A stretch of DNA of 64,000 nucleotides from Voacanga thouarsii (GCA_026120185.1 JANUWF010001224.1:806001-870000); one strand, 5' to 3'. Numbered from the stretch's first letter, positions 12,061 through 23,087 are shown. Program-made: numbers and translations. The notes: a model not told the origin generated them from the letters alone.

Positions 12061-13302
12061 CTATTTAAGAAACCCGACCGGGCAAGCATCTCGAGAGGTG
12101 AAACGAAAGGCCCTCGGCTTTACGGTAATAGGCAATGATTTGTTCGACGGAGTCACTCCGGAATTCTGTTAAAGTGTCTTTCCAAGGAAGAAGCCTTACG
12201 GGCAATGGCGGAGATACACGAAGGCTTATGTGGAGCACATCAAGCAGGCCCAAAACTAAAATGGACACTTCAATGTCATAGTTTCTTTTGGCCGTTAATG
12301 ACTATAGATTGTAATGCTTATGTGATTGGCAGTAAGGCTTGCCAAAAGCATGGCCCTTTAGTGCATGCGCCTTCCACGGAATTACACCCGATTATTAAAC
12401 CATGGTCTTTCCTTGGATGGGCCCTAGACATCATCGGAAAAATCTATCCACCTTCAGCAAAAAGGCATTCATTCATATTAGTGGCAACAGATTACTTCAC
12501 CAAGTGGGTGGAGCCTTAACCACTGACCAACGTGACACAAACAGCAGTCGTCAACTTTCTCCGACAAACATTCTATTCCATTTTGGAATCCCAGAAACAA
12601 TAACAACGGATCAAGAAACGGTGTTTACGGGGAACTAGGTACGTAATTTCCTAACACAATTTAGAGTTAAGCTGCTTCACTCTTCTTCTTATTATGCACA
12701 GGCCAACGGACAAGTAGAGGCAACAAACAAAACCCTAATCGGCATGATCCGTAAGGTAGTAGAAGACAATCCAAGAAAATGGCATGAGACGTTGCAAGAA
12801 GTTTTATGGGCCCATCGGAATGCTGCTAAAACCGCAACTGGCTTTACTCCGTTTAGACTAACATATGGGCAGAACGCTGTGTTTCCTGTTGAGATATCAT
12901 TGCAGTCAGCGCGAACAACCTACCAGCATGGTCTAACGGCTGAAGATTACCAGACAGCTTTGGCTCTGAGTCTAGACCAAGTTGAGATGGACCGGTGGAT
13001 TGCCCTAGAGAATATAAAAGCAACACAAGGAGAAGGTGGCAAGGGCTTATAATCAGAAAGTCTGTGAAAGAAGCTTTCAGGAAGGAGATATGGTATGGAA
13101 GACTATTCTCCCCATTGCACCAAAAGATCCGAAGTATAGCAAATGGTCCGCGTCCTGGGAAGGTCCATTCCTAGTAACACAAGTCTTTGATGGAGGAGCT
13201 TATCGCCTAGCGACACCCGATGGAAAGGAAGCTGGTAAGGCAGTTAACGGTAAGTTCTTGAAACGCTACTATCCATCGTTCTGGGAAGGGACTAGCGAAT
13301 AA
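12061..13302 (+). pseudogene. Gypsy integrase (decayed)
   Basis: Remnants of the zinc-binding domain (histidines around 12215-12242, the last cysteine near 12345; the first cysteine of the pair is lost) are followed by the catalytic core. D1 is in A-L-D-I-I-G-K-I (about 12424), D2 in T-T-D-Q-E-T-V-F (about 12608), and the glutamate in N-G-Q-V-E-A (about 12718). The C-terminal domain ends with a G-P-F-L-V block and K-R-Y-Y-P-S-F at 13255-13280. The frame changes at about 12520, 12640 and 13040. Integrase would insert the cDNA into the genome. Confidence 0.83.
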
Positions 13303-13412
13303 TAATAATAAAAAAAAAAAGAGCATCTTCTTGAGCAGAAAATTTGGTTTTCATATATTGAGCTGATCACAAAAGACTGACCAGATAGTCATAGATGTTA
13401 GTACAAAAGAAA

Positions 13413-16384
13413 TTAACTATCATCAGAAGGGACGTTGGGCAAAGGCATTGGCTGATAAGGAACAATCGCTAGCCGATTGGGGTTTTTCGATTCGGCGGGT
13501 GCTAGGCTGGCTATGGCAGTTTCCATTGGCTGCGGATCCGGAACGGGGAGCTTTGTTCCAGTCACCTCAGCCTCAATATCGATACCTCCCTCGGGGGGCA
13601 GGGCCATCTCATCAACATCGGTCTTCTGAGTCCCTGGTTCGGTCGACAAAAGGACAGCTTTTTCAGTTTGGGTACTGGAAGGACCGGCTTCGTCAGTAGC
13701 CGAAGGGTGTAGAGCCTTGTTTAGCTCGACTATAAAGCGGTCCCACCCGGATTTCATCTCATCTAGTAAGGCAGTTGAGTTCGATAGTTCAGCGTTAAGC
13801 AGTTCCTTTTCCGCCTCCAGCATTAGCCGTTCGTCATGATGCTTAAGAAGGGAATCTTCAATGGCTTTGACCTTTTCCTGGTCTCCTTTTTCTGATGCAA
13901 GTCGCTGCTCCAGAGCTCTTTTTTCAGAGGCAAGTTCTTTCTGGATTTCTGACAGTTGATGTTCGAGCCACTCAATTTTCCCAATCCCCTCAGCAATGTC
14001 GGCTCGCAGTTGCGAAAGGTGATCCAAGGATTCCCGGCGATCCCTCTCGGCAAATGCTGCATTCTCTTGATGCAATTTTAAAAGCTCTAACTGGTCATGA
14101 GCTTCATTTCGGCGGCGCTGCGTGTCAAAGAAAAAGCGACCGGTGAAGCGCATCTGCCCCAGGCACCCAGTTGCCAAGTCCCGAAGCATGGGGGCATGTC
14201 TGGATCGTTTGATTGCAAAATTCGCAGAAGAGCGACTCACGTTTTCAAGGGTAGATCTCTCAGCAGGCAAGGGAGCCCCTAGGAGGCCGTCAAGGAAGTC
14301 CAGCGCCGCGGCCAGCGTCAGCATTGGCAGGGGAATATTAGCCTCTCCAGTTTCCTGGCTGGGAAGGGGTGGCGTTGTTTCAGTGACATCGGCCACTGAT
14401 TACTTGTCAGGCCTTGGCGGAACAAGAGGTAGACTTTTTGGAGTCAGTAACTCAGCCGATAGAGGGTCTGTCACTAATGGGGGAGTCGACGCGCTAGTCA
14501 TTGGAAGAGGAGCCGTAGTCTCCACCATGGGGGTATCTGCCGTCGGAGGGACAGCTCTTTCAGCTGCCTTTTCGGCTAAAGAGCGGAGCGGAATGTCTTC
14601 CTCCAAGCCAGAAGAAGTGTCAATGATTATAGGACGACCTACCCTTTGTTTGTGCCTCTGCAGAAAAAGATTGTGCTAATAGTTAGGTAAACAATTTTTG
14701 AACATTAGGGAAGCCAAAAGGGAGAAAAAGAGGAATCGACAAATATAAACCTTGGAAACGGGAGGAGTCAGTATGTCATGTCTCCTTTTGGATCGACGGA
14801 GCAGGGGCAAAACCTCGATCTCTTCTTCCTCCTCCTCCGGGACAACAGGAGCAGCAGCAGTGGTTTTCTGCACCAAGGGAGTGTGTAAGGTCGACATTCT
14901 TACAGGACTGACAGGGTGTTTTACCTATTTTCCTTTCTTAGTCAATGAAGGTGGTTTAGGCAGAGAGGTGGCCAGCCCAGGAATTTGTAAAAGCCAAACG
15001 CCTATGGGGGCAGAAAACAGGGCCCTACTTAGTAGCCTCCACCATAAATCAAAACTTAGAGAAGTTTCCAGCACCACCTGGAAGGGTTTAAACTCAAAAG
15101 ACCTTAGAATGGCCGAGTATGTTCGGCTAAAGTGTGTACGTCTTCAGCCGATAACACCGGTCTTACAGAGAAAGAGGAAATATGCCCTGGATCTGCGGGA
15201 ATGTCCTGTATCAGTCCGAATTGGCGGGAGAAGCAACGAGGGTTGTACCGCTCATAGGAGATCTTAGCGCTCCGAGCTCCAGGCTTGGCCCCCAGAAGAA
15301 TTTCCCGAGGGCACAAAATTCGGGCCCATAGAGTTTCTTGTGTGGCCTCGGGACTTTTCGACAAGCTTTTCAACCAAAGGGGGCCCTCTTGGTGAGTAGC
15401 ATATGGGAAGAAAATGGCGCCATGGAAGTCTCGACATCGGTAGAGGTACGAGACGATGGTTTTGGCAGAAGCATAATTTATGAGGAGCCGATAGCCGGTC
15501 GCCTGTTCAGAAGAGTCTGCTTGGGTGCCTGCAAGTCGGCTAACGCCAAAGTTGGGCAAGTATTGATACAGCCAGAGTTGGACAATCCAGAGCGGGCCCC
15601 CTAGGATGGTCGGATCCTCCCCGGCGGCAAGGGCAGCCATCAGTTGATTAATGGTACGATAGACCAAAGCGAGGACCAGAGAGGTAAGGTTACAGCGCCT
15701 CTTGCTCCTTAAGAGAGCCGATACATAGTATCGGTACTTGTTGCTAATGTCGGCAGAATGGGAACAAATGACATACTTATACAGCCAAAGTCATAGGAAG
15801 GCCGCCTGTTCTTGGTTTGAAGGAGTATCCTCCACCCCTCGTTGAGCGCTGATGAAGTTGCCGTACAAAGAGGAGGCCTTGTCTAGACGCGCCTCAACGG
15901 CCGGCAAATTTTCTTCGTCATGAAGCCTCGGAATCTCGTCTCTATCACATCGGAAGCCGAGGATGGTGCAAATATCAAGAATGGTAGGAGAGAACATCCC
16001 GTGCGGGAAGATGAAGCCGTTGATCGCCGAAGACCAAAAGGGAAGGACGTCAGCGAACAAATTGCGGTCGAAAGCCATCTTGAAGTCGGTCATCATGATG
16101 GCGTCCAAAATTCCCCATTGCGCCCAGATAGCCCCGAATCGAGCGTGGCAGCGGTCTCGCCATTCTCTGTAATTCTTGAGTTTGCTAGGCCAATGACGAA
16201 AAGAAGAGGGAAGATTGGCGGTTGTGAAGGTGTCCCGTTGTAAAGGGAAAGTGAAATCAGCCAGCAAAACAAACCGCAGGTGTTCAGCGGTAATGTCTGC
16301 GGGCAAGAGGCGTGGGCCCAAAATAAACAGTTTGGCGTCGTCTTGGACTAGGTACAGAGTGTTTTGATTGGTAGGGGTTGCCAT
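13413..16384 (-). pseudogene. Antisense gene inside the Gypsy element: plant mobile domain plus coiled coil
   Basis: Reading leftward from the ATG at 16384, one phase holds for most of 3 kb. Residues 1-198 and the continuation from 15787 to about 15110 form a plant-mobile-domain (PF10536-like) protein: an F-S-P-T-I-L-D-I-C-T-I-L-G-F-R-C-D box, then a W-L-Y-K-Y block and a long W/Y-rich helical part. An acidic linker (about 14820) leads, across an intron at 14658-14750, to a serine/proline-rich part and a 327-codon open frame (13413-14396) rich in E, L, K and Q heptads, a predicted coiled coil. Breaks are a TGA at 15788-15790, a frameshift near 15105-15125, a TAG near 14930 and a TAA at 14400-14402. 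Host PMD proteins act in silencing and genome stability; the role in the transposon is unknown. Confidence 0.75.
14658..14750 (-). other. Predicted intron of the antisense gene
   Basis: On the minus strand the interval begins GTTTATATTTG and ends with the pyrimidine-rich TTTTTCTGCAG. Removing its 93 bp joins the acidic-linker frame to the downstream serine-rich frame in phase 0, while the unspliced sequence runs into a stop. Confidence 0.65.
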
Positions 16385-16533
16385 CGCAATGTTATCTTTT
16401 TACCACAAAAGAGATTTATAGTTCACAGGAAATTTTGGCAGAAAGATAAGAGATCGATGAGTTACTAAAGCAGTTGAATTCTGAAGAAGGTGGAAGTAGT
16501 AGGAAGTAAGGAGTTCTGATTGGAGACCACTGC

Positions 16534-16541
16534 TATTTATA
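16534..16541 (-). promoter_or_regulatory. TATA box for the antisense gene
   Basis: TATAAATA on the minus strand lies about 150 bp upstream of the antisense ATG at 16384. It is outside the 3' LTR (which begins at 16717), so the gene appears to have its own promoter. Confidence 0.55.
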
Positions 16542-16696
16542 AGGAAATTTGAAATTGAGCCGTTCGCGGGTTATAAAGCTAAGGCAATGCAAATCTTCCA
16601 TAACGTTCAGGATGTTTCGATTCTGTCAAAAAACGAACGGCTGCCATTAATGGTTGTACGATTCTCATCGTTTCGATGACTCCCATCCACTGAAAC

Positions 16697-16716
16697 AACG
16701 GGACTCGGGGGGCATG
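16697..16716 (+). other. Polypurine tract of the Gypsy element
   Basis: A G-rich tract (GGGACTCGGGGGGCATG) abuts the 3' LTR start, the position needed for plus-strand DNA priming. Confidence 0.7.
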
Positions 16717-17425
16717 TGTTAACGTCAACTTTGCCGAGCCGATGCAACGGTTACTTCGAGCCGATACCGATTTGATAAATGGGGACGAGTTGATAAAATC
16801 AACCTTTCGAACAGCCGATAGCCATGGTCAACATCGGCACCACGGGGCCGATAAGAAGGAAAAACAGATTCCCGATCTTTCGGTGCAAGGATTCTGCACG
16901 ATCGTTGGGGGCATTCTTTGGCCGAAAGTAACTCCACATTCTGTTAGTGGTTCGTTCACAGTAAGTATAAAATGAGGAGTATCGTCCAGAATCAAGGACA
17001 AGAAATCAACTCATCAATCAGCAGAATTCAATTTCATTTTCTTTTTCCTCATCATCATTTCCAGCTTTCTAGTCTAGAATTTTAATTCTTTACAGCTTTC
17101 TTACTGCTTTGTTCTAGCTTCTCTTTACTAGCATTGTTTACAATTTTTTCTTACAGTTTCTGTTCGTATTTTCAATATCAGCACTTGTTCTGTACTTCCC
17201 GTTAAACCGATTAATACAAATATCATTCTATTCTCCAAGAAAAGTCCTTCTGTTTAGCGTTCTCAGCTGACCTTCTTAAGCCCTTTCTATAGTAAGCTCA
17301 AGGAACCCGGTCCCTGATTCAAAAAGATCTGATACCATTTTCTGTTACACCATATCGGATCACTTGTGTTTGTCGGAGACGAAGCCGATTCCCGTTTGCA
17401 TTGGCTCCCTATTTTGACAGCAATA
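16717..17425 (+). repeat. 3' LTR of the Gypsy element
   Basis: Exactly 709 bp like the 5' LTR, beginning TGTTAACGTCAAC and ending GACAGCAATA. The terminal CA has become TA. Confidence 0.95.
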
Positions 17426-17430
17426 GTACC

Positions 17431-18501
17431 TTAAATCAGAAAGTATTTTGACTTCATCATTGTGGAGCTTAAGGCGGACTCGTCCAACGCCTTCAAACTT
17501 CATCTTAGAGTTGTTTCCCACGTTGATGTGGCCAAAATTCCCCAATTGCAAATTACCGAACATATCTTGGTCCTTATAGATATGCAAGTCTGATGCAGAA
17601 TCCATTATCCAATTTGAATGTTTCTCATCAACAGTTTTATCCAAACATCTCATCAATAATAGATCATCATCCATGACCATATTTGTAAAAGAATCACTTA
17701 CTTTTGTCTTACTCCTCATTTGTTCTCTTAGAGCTTTTAAATCTTCTTTCATTTTTGGGCAACGACTTTGGATGTGATTAATCTCCCCACAGTAATAGCA
17801 CTCAAGGTCGCTATTATCACTTTGGTAGGATTTTCCTCTTCCTTGATCACCTCTTCTTTGCTTCGACTCTTCCCTCTTCTCCAACTCCCTGTAACTAGTA
17901 CTCGACTATCTTCACATTGATTTTCTTTTATCACCTGACGATTTTCTTTTAACGACTTCAACACCTCATTCAGTTGTAGTGTGCTTTTTCCTGCTAGTAG
18001 TAACTGTACCAATGACGTGTAAGATTTGGATAGAGAAGCCAACAAGAGCAATGCTTATTCTTCATCTTCAATCTTCTCCCCTGAATTTTCAAGTCGAGAT
18101 ACTAACTCATTAAATTTATTTATATGATCAATAATGTTACATCCTTCTTCCATCTTAAGCAAATATAGATCCATCTTCATTATGAAATGGTTAGTCAGTG
18201 TCTTCGATGCATGATTTTTATCTAAAATTTCCCATATCTTCTTAGGTGATGTCTCCTTCAACACTATAACTTTAATATGTGGAGCCAATGCTGACTGAAT
18301 AGTACTGACCGCCCTTTTCTGAATAATACTCCAATCTGAATCCTTCATACTTTCTGGTTTCTCATATTCTAATGCAGAATCAAGACCCTACTGCACTAAA
18401 TAGTCTTGAGTTGTTCATTGCCACAGAGTGAAGTCAATCTTTCCATCAAACAATGGAGGTAAAATCTCATTCTTCATATATGTGATATTTAAAGAATCCA
18501 T
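17431..18501 (-). pseudogene. Gag-protease of the short Copia element (decayed)
   Basis: The frame starts at the ATG at 18499-18501 and reads a UBN2-type Copia Gag (W-E-I-L-D-K-N-H and a K-M-D-L-Y-L-L-K-M-E-E-G segment at about 18250-18130). A zinc knuckle, C-Y-Y-C-G-E-I-N-H-I-Q-S-R-C (C-X2-C-X4-H-X4-C), lies near 17755-17795. The protease follows with W-I-M-D-S-A-S-D-L-H at about 17595-17625. The catalytic D-S-G-A box lacks its glycine by a clean 3-bp loss. Early in-frame stops follow L-W-Q and L-V-Q (about 18415 and 18390), another is at 18055, and a frameshift lies near 17880. The coding sequence is cut at 17431 by the Gypsy insertion. Confidence 0.83.
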
Positions 18502-18629
18502 AATAAAATATCTTACCTCCACGTGATACAAAAAAAAATTTACCACTTACTCGGAACTGCTGATGAAACACCTCTTGCTCATTTTCTCTCCTCCCTAAAC
18601 CCGAACCTTACTCTTCTCCCAAGCCGGAA

Positions 18630-18645
18630 CCAGGCTCTGATACCA
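18630..18645 (-). other. Primer binding site, initiator-Met tRNA
   Basis: Two bases beyond the LTR end at 18648, the minus strand reads TGGTATCAGAGCCTGG, the standard plant Copia primer site complementary to the 3' end of initiator tRNA-Met. Confidence 0.9.
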
Positions 18646-18647
18646 CT

Positions 18648-18975
18648 TGTTGGGATGGGCAACAGAAGTAACACACAAATATATAGAAAAGAGGAAAGAA
18701 AATAAATAAATAAAACACAATACGAAAATTTAATGTGGTTCAATCTCTCAATTAGACCTACATCCACGATCCCGAAGAGAAACACTCCACTATGTAATTT
18801 TTGAACGCACAAAATTACAAACCCTCACAAAATAACTTAAGACTCAAAAATATCTCAATTTACTAGGCTCAATGAGTTGATGTACTCTCCCTAAAACAAC
18901 ACTAACCTATTTATAGGGAAAGCATTCCTTATTTTTCTTTAAATTATCCTATGTGAGATTGAGAAAAACTCAATA
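18648..18975 (-). repeat. 5' LTR of the short Copia element
   Basis: Uninterrupted 328-bp copy of the LTR split at 1471-6181. The match shows many substitutions, so this element is older than the Gypsy element inside it. Confidence 0.88.
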
Positions 18976-18980
18976 ATTTT

Positions 18981-19462
18981 TACGTAGAAAATATTTCTCA
19001 AGTGTGAGGACAAAAAATCACGCGATCCTTTGCTCCACTAGAAAATCTACACCATCAACAAAAAGAATTACAACAAAAGTTTTAATCACAACCACAACAA
19101 ACTACAATCACAACTAGCCACAAGAAAACAAGAAATCACAAGATTTCACAAAAAGAGAAACGATGGAGCAAATTCTTCAGTTCTTGATGGAGAGAAGCAA
19201 CTGTATTTTGAATCTAAACGGTTTAAGAAAACTGGCATAATGTTGGTTCATATTTATTTAAATTCATTTCAATAATCCTGATTTTTTTTTTTTAAAGTTC
19301 GTATTTAGATAAACTGGCATAAGGTTGGTTCATATGCTTCAGATAACTTTGATATTTAAAAAAAAAAATTCACATTTTCCTTAAAAAAAAACTTTCATTT
19401 CAATCCAATGCTACTAAGTACCAATACATGATGATGCTACATATCGCCTTCAGCAGTTTACT

Positions 19463-19493
<31 letters not shown>

Positions 19494-20364
19494 GGTAGCA
19501 ATAAAAGAAGAATTATAGTGGTAACATAATAATTTGCGGACTTGTTAAAGGTTACTCTAAATCCAATAAAAACAAGACAAATGGAATACAAATGTCAACT
19601 CAATACAAAGCAAGTGAATTTATTTTTAGGTGTATTTTTTGTATTACAATTCAATTCCCTCCAAAATGAACGATACCTACGTGAAATTCACGAGACTTGT
19701 GCTATTTACTACCTACTGCTCTCGAGCTTTTGAAATTTGCCGAAGTAGACCAATAAATTAAGCATCGCAACAGAACTCTTGTACTTAAGTTTTAGATTAT
19801 TTGTTCTTCTCAGAAGTCCAAGAATTATCTTGGTAGACCCATAAGACATACCATTCAGAAAAAAATGCATGTTCCAGAACTTAAATTATATTAGTATTTT
19901 TGGACAATTGAAAAACAAAAAGTCTAACAAAAATGCTTGATTTCTTATCCCAAAATTTTCTAAACCATGGAATCTACGACTCGTGATTTGCATCCCTCCA
20001 AGATGTACAAATTATTGAAGGGATCCCATGGTGACAATTGTTTAAAGATTTCGATGAACACCGGGTAAAATCTGAGAAGATTTGAGAAGCTTTTAATTTG
20101 AGGTATTGGGAAAGATTTGCAATCAAATGCTTCTATCTTCAACCTCTACTTGCTTCTAATAGTTATTGCAGTAAAAAAGTTAAAGGATTTTTGCAGAGTA
20201 TTGATAAACAGGGATTATTGTTACTGAATAGCAAGAGAAAATAATTGGAGAAATAAAAAATGATAGTTAAGTTTAATTTATTTTGAAGGACATTGTATTG
20301 TAGTAGCAAAAATACTCTTGCAAATAAATTTACGTCTTTACTCATGACTTGATTAGATAAACAT
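18981..20364. other. AT-rich intergenic DNA
   Basis: No gene supported. It holds a (TA)n run at about 19462-19490 and two imperfect direct copies of an AACTGGCATAA.GTTGGTTCATAT motif near 19228 and 19312. Short open frames here show no recognisable domain. Confidence 0.6.
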
Positions 20365-20366
20365 TA

Positions 20367-20695
20367 CTTTATTCATCCATTTTTATCGGTCTATTTTAAC
20401 TAAAATTTTTATCTTAATTTATTTATCTCATTAGCAAACTATGACTATATTAATTGTTACTTTTTTATAAATATATCTCTTTAAGACAATGAGTATTATG
20501 CACTTGTAGTGAGAAATAAAAGTAAATTAAATATGCTTACGACACATAAAACTTTAGAATTTGATTACTCCTTAATAAAGAAATGTATTCTTTGAGGGTA
20601 AAATAAGAAATATTAATTAATTAACCAAAAAATCTCTATTTTTCTTAAAACTTGTGAATAAGTTAAAATGGATAGATAAAAAGAGACGGAGGGAG
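20367..20695. mobile_element. Stowaway-like MITE
   Basis: The right end is GGAGGGAG followed by TA, and the left end after TA reads CTTTATTCATCCATTTT. Read inward from each side, the two ends share a CTATTTTAACT block and a TTTTTATC block, giving degenerate inverted repeats. CTCCCTCCGT ends with a TA duplication and a length near 330 bp are typical of Stowaway/Tc1-Mariner MITEs. There is no coding capacity. Confidence 0.65.
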
Positions 20696-20697
20696 TA

Positions 20698-22257
20698 CTA
20701 TATTGATTGGTGATTGGCTATAAATAAAGGCTCAAAAATAATATAAGAATATAAAATATTAAAATTAAAGATTAGAGATATTTTTCTAAGAACGAAAATA
20801 GTAGAAGAGTGTTTTGAACTACTTTTTCCTAATTTTTTCCTCATTTTCTCTAAAAATTTGTGTGGGGGATGGTGGAACTAGAACCGAGACCTTTGATGAA
20901 TGTGAAAATTAATAGTGAGGGTAGAATTCTTATTGTCAATAACTGCTATAGAGTATTGGACTGATTTGGCTTATTAATATTAATTAGAAATTTAGAATTG
21001 GAGTAACGGACTATATAAGAAGATATGTTACAAAATAATTTTATAATTTTTCAAAAAATTTCAAGGGAGACAAAAGGTAAATTTTTAAGGACCTTTTTCT
21101 AAAAGAATTTAATTTTATTAAAGAAAATATCAATTTTTAAAATTTTTGAAGACTGTGGGCGGTTCCTTCTATGATTAATATTGTACTTGATAGATACTTC
21201 TTCCGTTTTAAAATATTTGTTTATAATTTTTTTTGTTTCAAAATACTTATTCATGTACATATTTTTAGAACTAATGATTAGTTTCTTCTTATTTTGCCCT
21301 TATTTATTCTAAATCAACTGCACAACTTTCTAAAACTCTATTTTCTTCTTGTTTCTTAAAAATTTTCATCAACCAATAACTATCATGTTTTTAATATGGA
21401 TAGAATGAGAACTTTATCTAAATTGTAATATTATTTTCAACACTCTTAATCTGTGTACAAAAGACTAGTAATATTCAAAAGTAGATCAGTTCAAAATTCT
21501 AAATTTCTTGAATATGACAATGATACAATTCATACTCCCTCCATCTAAAATAAGTGACTTAGTTACTAAAACTACGTAGAATCATGAAATTTTATATTGA
21601 AAAGAATTAAAGTGTACATTTTACGCTTCTTTTAATTTTAATAAAATTTTATTTAATTAATTACATCTCACTACTTTAATTCTCTACCTCATGTTTCTTG
21701 TCTCTTTATTAATTAAGTAGAGAATAGTTAAATAGACCTTTAACTTTTTCATGAGAAAATATATTGTCATTCTTAGTTAAAATAAATTCATTATGGGTAG
21801 TTGTAATGTTAATTAATTGATGAGAAATTAGTGTAAGGGTAGAATTATAAAAAAAATTAAATACGACATATATTTAGAAAATAGGTAATTATTTTTGAAT
21901 AAATAAAAATAAAAATTAGACCACTTATTTTTTAACGATTGACTACAATGTTAGATGCAAAAGACTTGTTGATCTAAGTAATTTTAGAGAGGGTATGGAA
22001 CTTTAACCTTTAAAGTCTTTTGACGACCTTGTAATTGTAAAGGATTTCAATGTTTTTGGGACTAATGAAGTTGAATCCCAAGATTTTACTGGAAATATAC
22101 AGTATAGGGGAGAGGAGTCAGTTGCTTTTTGTATTGGACTCTTGGAAACATATTTAGAAGATACGCAATATTGTATTTAGACAACTTTTCTTCATAATCT
22201 AAATTTCACTTTAAAATAATTATTGTTTAAATAATTCTTGTTTTTTTTAAATTATCA
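20698..22257. other. AT-rich intergenic DNA with MITE debris
   Basis: No gene supported. A CTCCCTCCATCTAAAATAAG terminus at about 21537 and a matching inverted ACCACTTATTTTTTAACG near 21925 hint at a further decayed MITE of about 400 bp. Another lone terminus-like motif (CTTCTTCCGTTTTAAAAT) lies near 21200. Confidence 0.45.
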
Positions 22258-22259
22258 TA

Positions 22260-22545
22260 TTCTCCATCCGTTTTATATTATTTGGACTTTTAACTTTTAT
22301 ATTTTATTTTATAATTTTTGGCTCTCTACACATTTTTATATATCAATAATTAATATTTTTCATTATTATCCTTAAGTATAGTCAAATTATATTTAATGAA
22401 AAGATAAAAAATCTCGTAAATAATTACTCATCTTTATATTTATTAGAGATAAATTTAAAATATAATTAAAAAATATTTATTGATTTCAATATTCTTAATC
22501 GATGTGTAAATGACTAAAAGACCAAATAATATAAAACGAATAGAA
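22260..22545. mobile_element. Stowaway-like MITE, well preserved ends
   Basis: The left end TTCTCCATCCGTTTTATATT and the reverse complement of the right end (TTCTATTCGTTTTATATT) are near-identical inverted repeats of about 30 bp, both extending to TTATTTGG. TA duplications flank both sides (22258-22259, 22546-22547). The 286-bp body is AT-rich and non-coding. Confidence 0.8.
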
Positions 22546-22547
22546 TA

Positions 22548-22988
22548 CTTATAACATATTATATTTTCTTTATTTAACTCTATTTGAATCTATCTTGATT
22601 TTACATATTTAATAATTTTTTTATTATCAAATAAATTTAGTTCAAAATAATTACAGGTCTAAAACACCATAGCTACATTTATGAAGTGGGACCCATAAGA
22701 AGGAAAGAGATAACAATGATTGAGATTTGATAAACCGACCACAAGGGTGTTGTAGTTATTTAAAAAAACTGACCTGCATAGAGGATAGGTGCTTTGGCAA
22801 TATAGTGAACTTCAGAAGAAAATATATTTATTTTAGTAAAATAGAAATTCATTTATAGACATTCTAAAATAAAAAATTAGATATTTAGTTTTAAATCGAG
22901 GGAGTATTCAATAAATTTGCCATGTCATTCCCAATTAGAATATTTTTCCCCCCTCACATTATCATTCAAATTTAAATTTTTTTTCTAG
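22548..22988. other. AT-rich intergenic DNA
   Basis: No gene supported. A single GAGGGAGTA terminus near 22900 suggests one end of another MITE whose partner I could not place. Confidence 0.5.
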
Positions 22989-23087
22989 TTGATATATGGT
23001 ATGGATCATCTTCCAAAATTCTCCTCCATTCTCTCCCCCACTCCCAAAGTTTGCCCAAGTATCTCTCATATGTTACAGGATCCTCTC

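Larger units (their letters stand above)
6464..17425 (+). mobile_element. Full-length Ty3/Gypsy element, Tat-like, with antisense PMD gene
   Basis: Two LTRs of identical length (709 bp) bound a 10,962-bp element flanked by GTACC (6459-6463 and 17426-17430). A primer site follows the 5' LTR and a G-rich polypurine tract precedes the 3' LTR. The plus strand encodes Gag, protease, reverse transcriptase, RNase H and integrase in that order (the Gypsy order), spread over frames with many stops. Tat-like traits are the DGGA protease active site, a C-X2-H-X4-H-X4-C Gag finger, a second RNase H domain before integrase, and 3.4 kb of extra DNA between integrase and the 3' LTR carrying an antisense gene. 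The last base pair of the 3' LTR is TA where the 5' LTR has CA. Confidence 0.93.
1471..18975 (-). mobile_element. Short non-autonomous Copia-type LTR element (Gag-protease only), split by two later insertions
   Basis: Two similar LTRs lie at 1471-1744 joined to 6130-6181, and at 18648-18975, both reading TGTTGGGATGGG on the plus strand. The direct repeat ATTTT flanks the whole (1466-1470 and 18976-18980). The sense strand is minus: the primer site follows the LTR at 18648 and a purine-rich tract precedes the LTR at 6181. Removing the solo LTR and the Gypsy element with one copy of each duplication leaves about 2.15 kb. The remaining internal 1.5 kb encodes Gag, a zinc knuckle, a protease and a pre-integrase fragment; integrase core, reverse transcriptase and RNase H are absent. 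This fits the known class of gag-only non-autonomous LTR elements (TR-GAG type), which depend on a partner for replication. An internal deletion of a normal Copia is the alternative. Confidence 0.88.

Noticed and set aside
14097..15604. Several plus-strand frames of 60-185 codons opposite the antisense PMD gene
   Set aside because: Low-complexity shadows of the minus-strand gene; no domain, whereas the minus strand reads PMD and a coiled coil.
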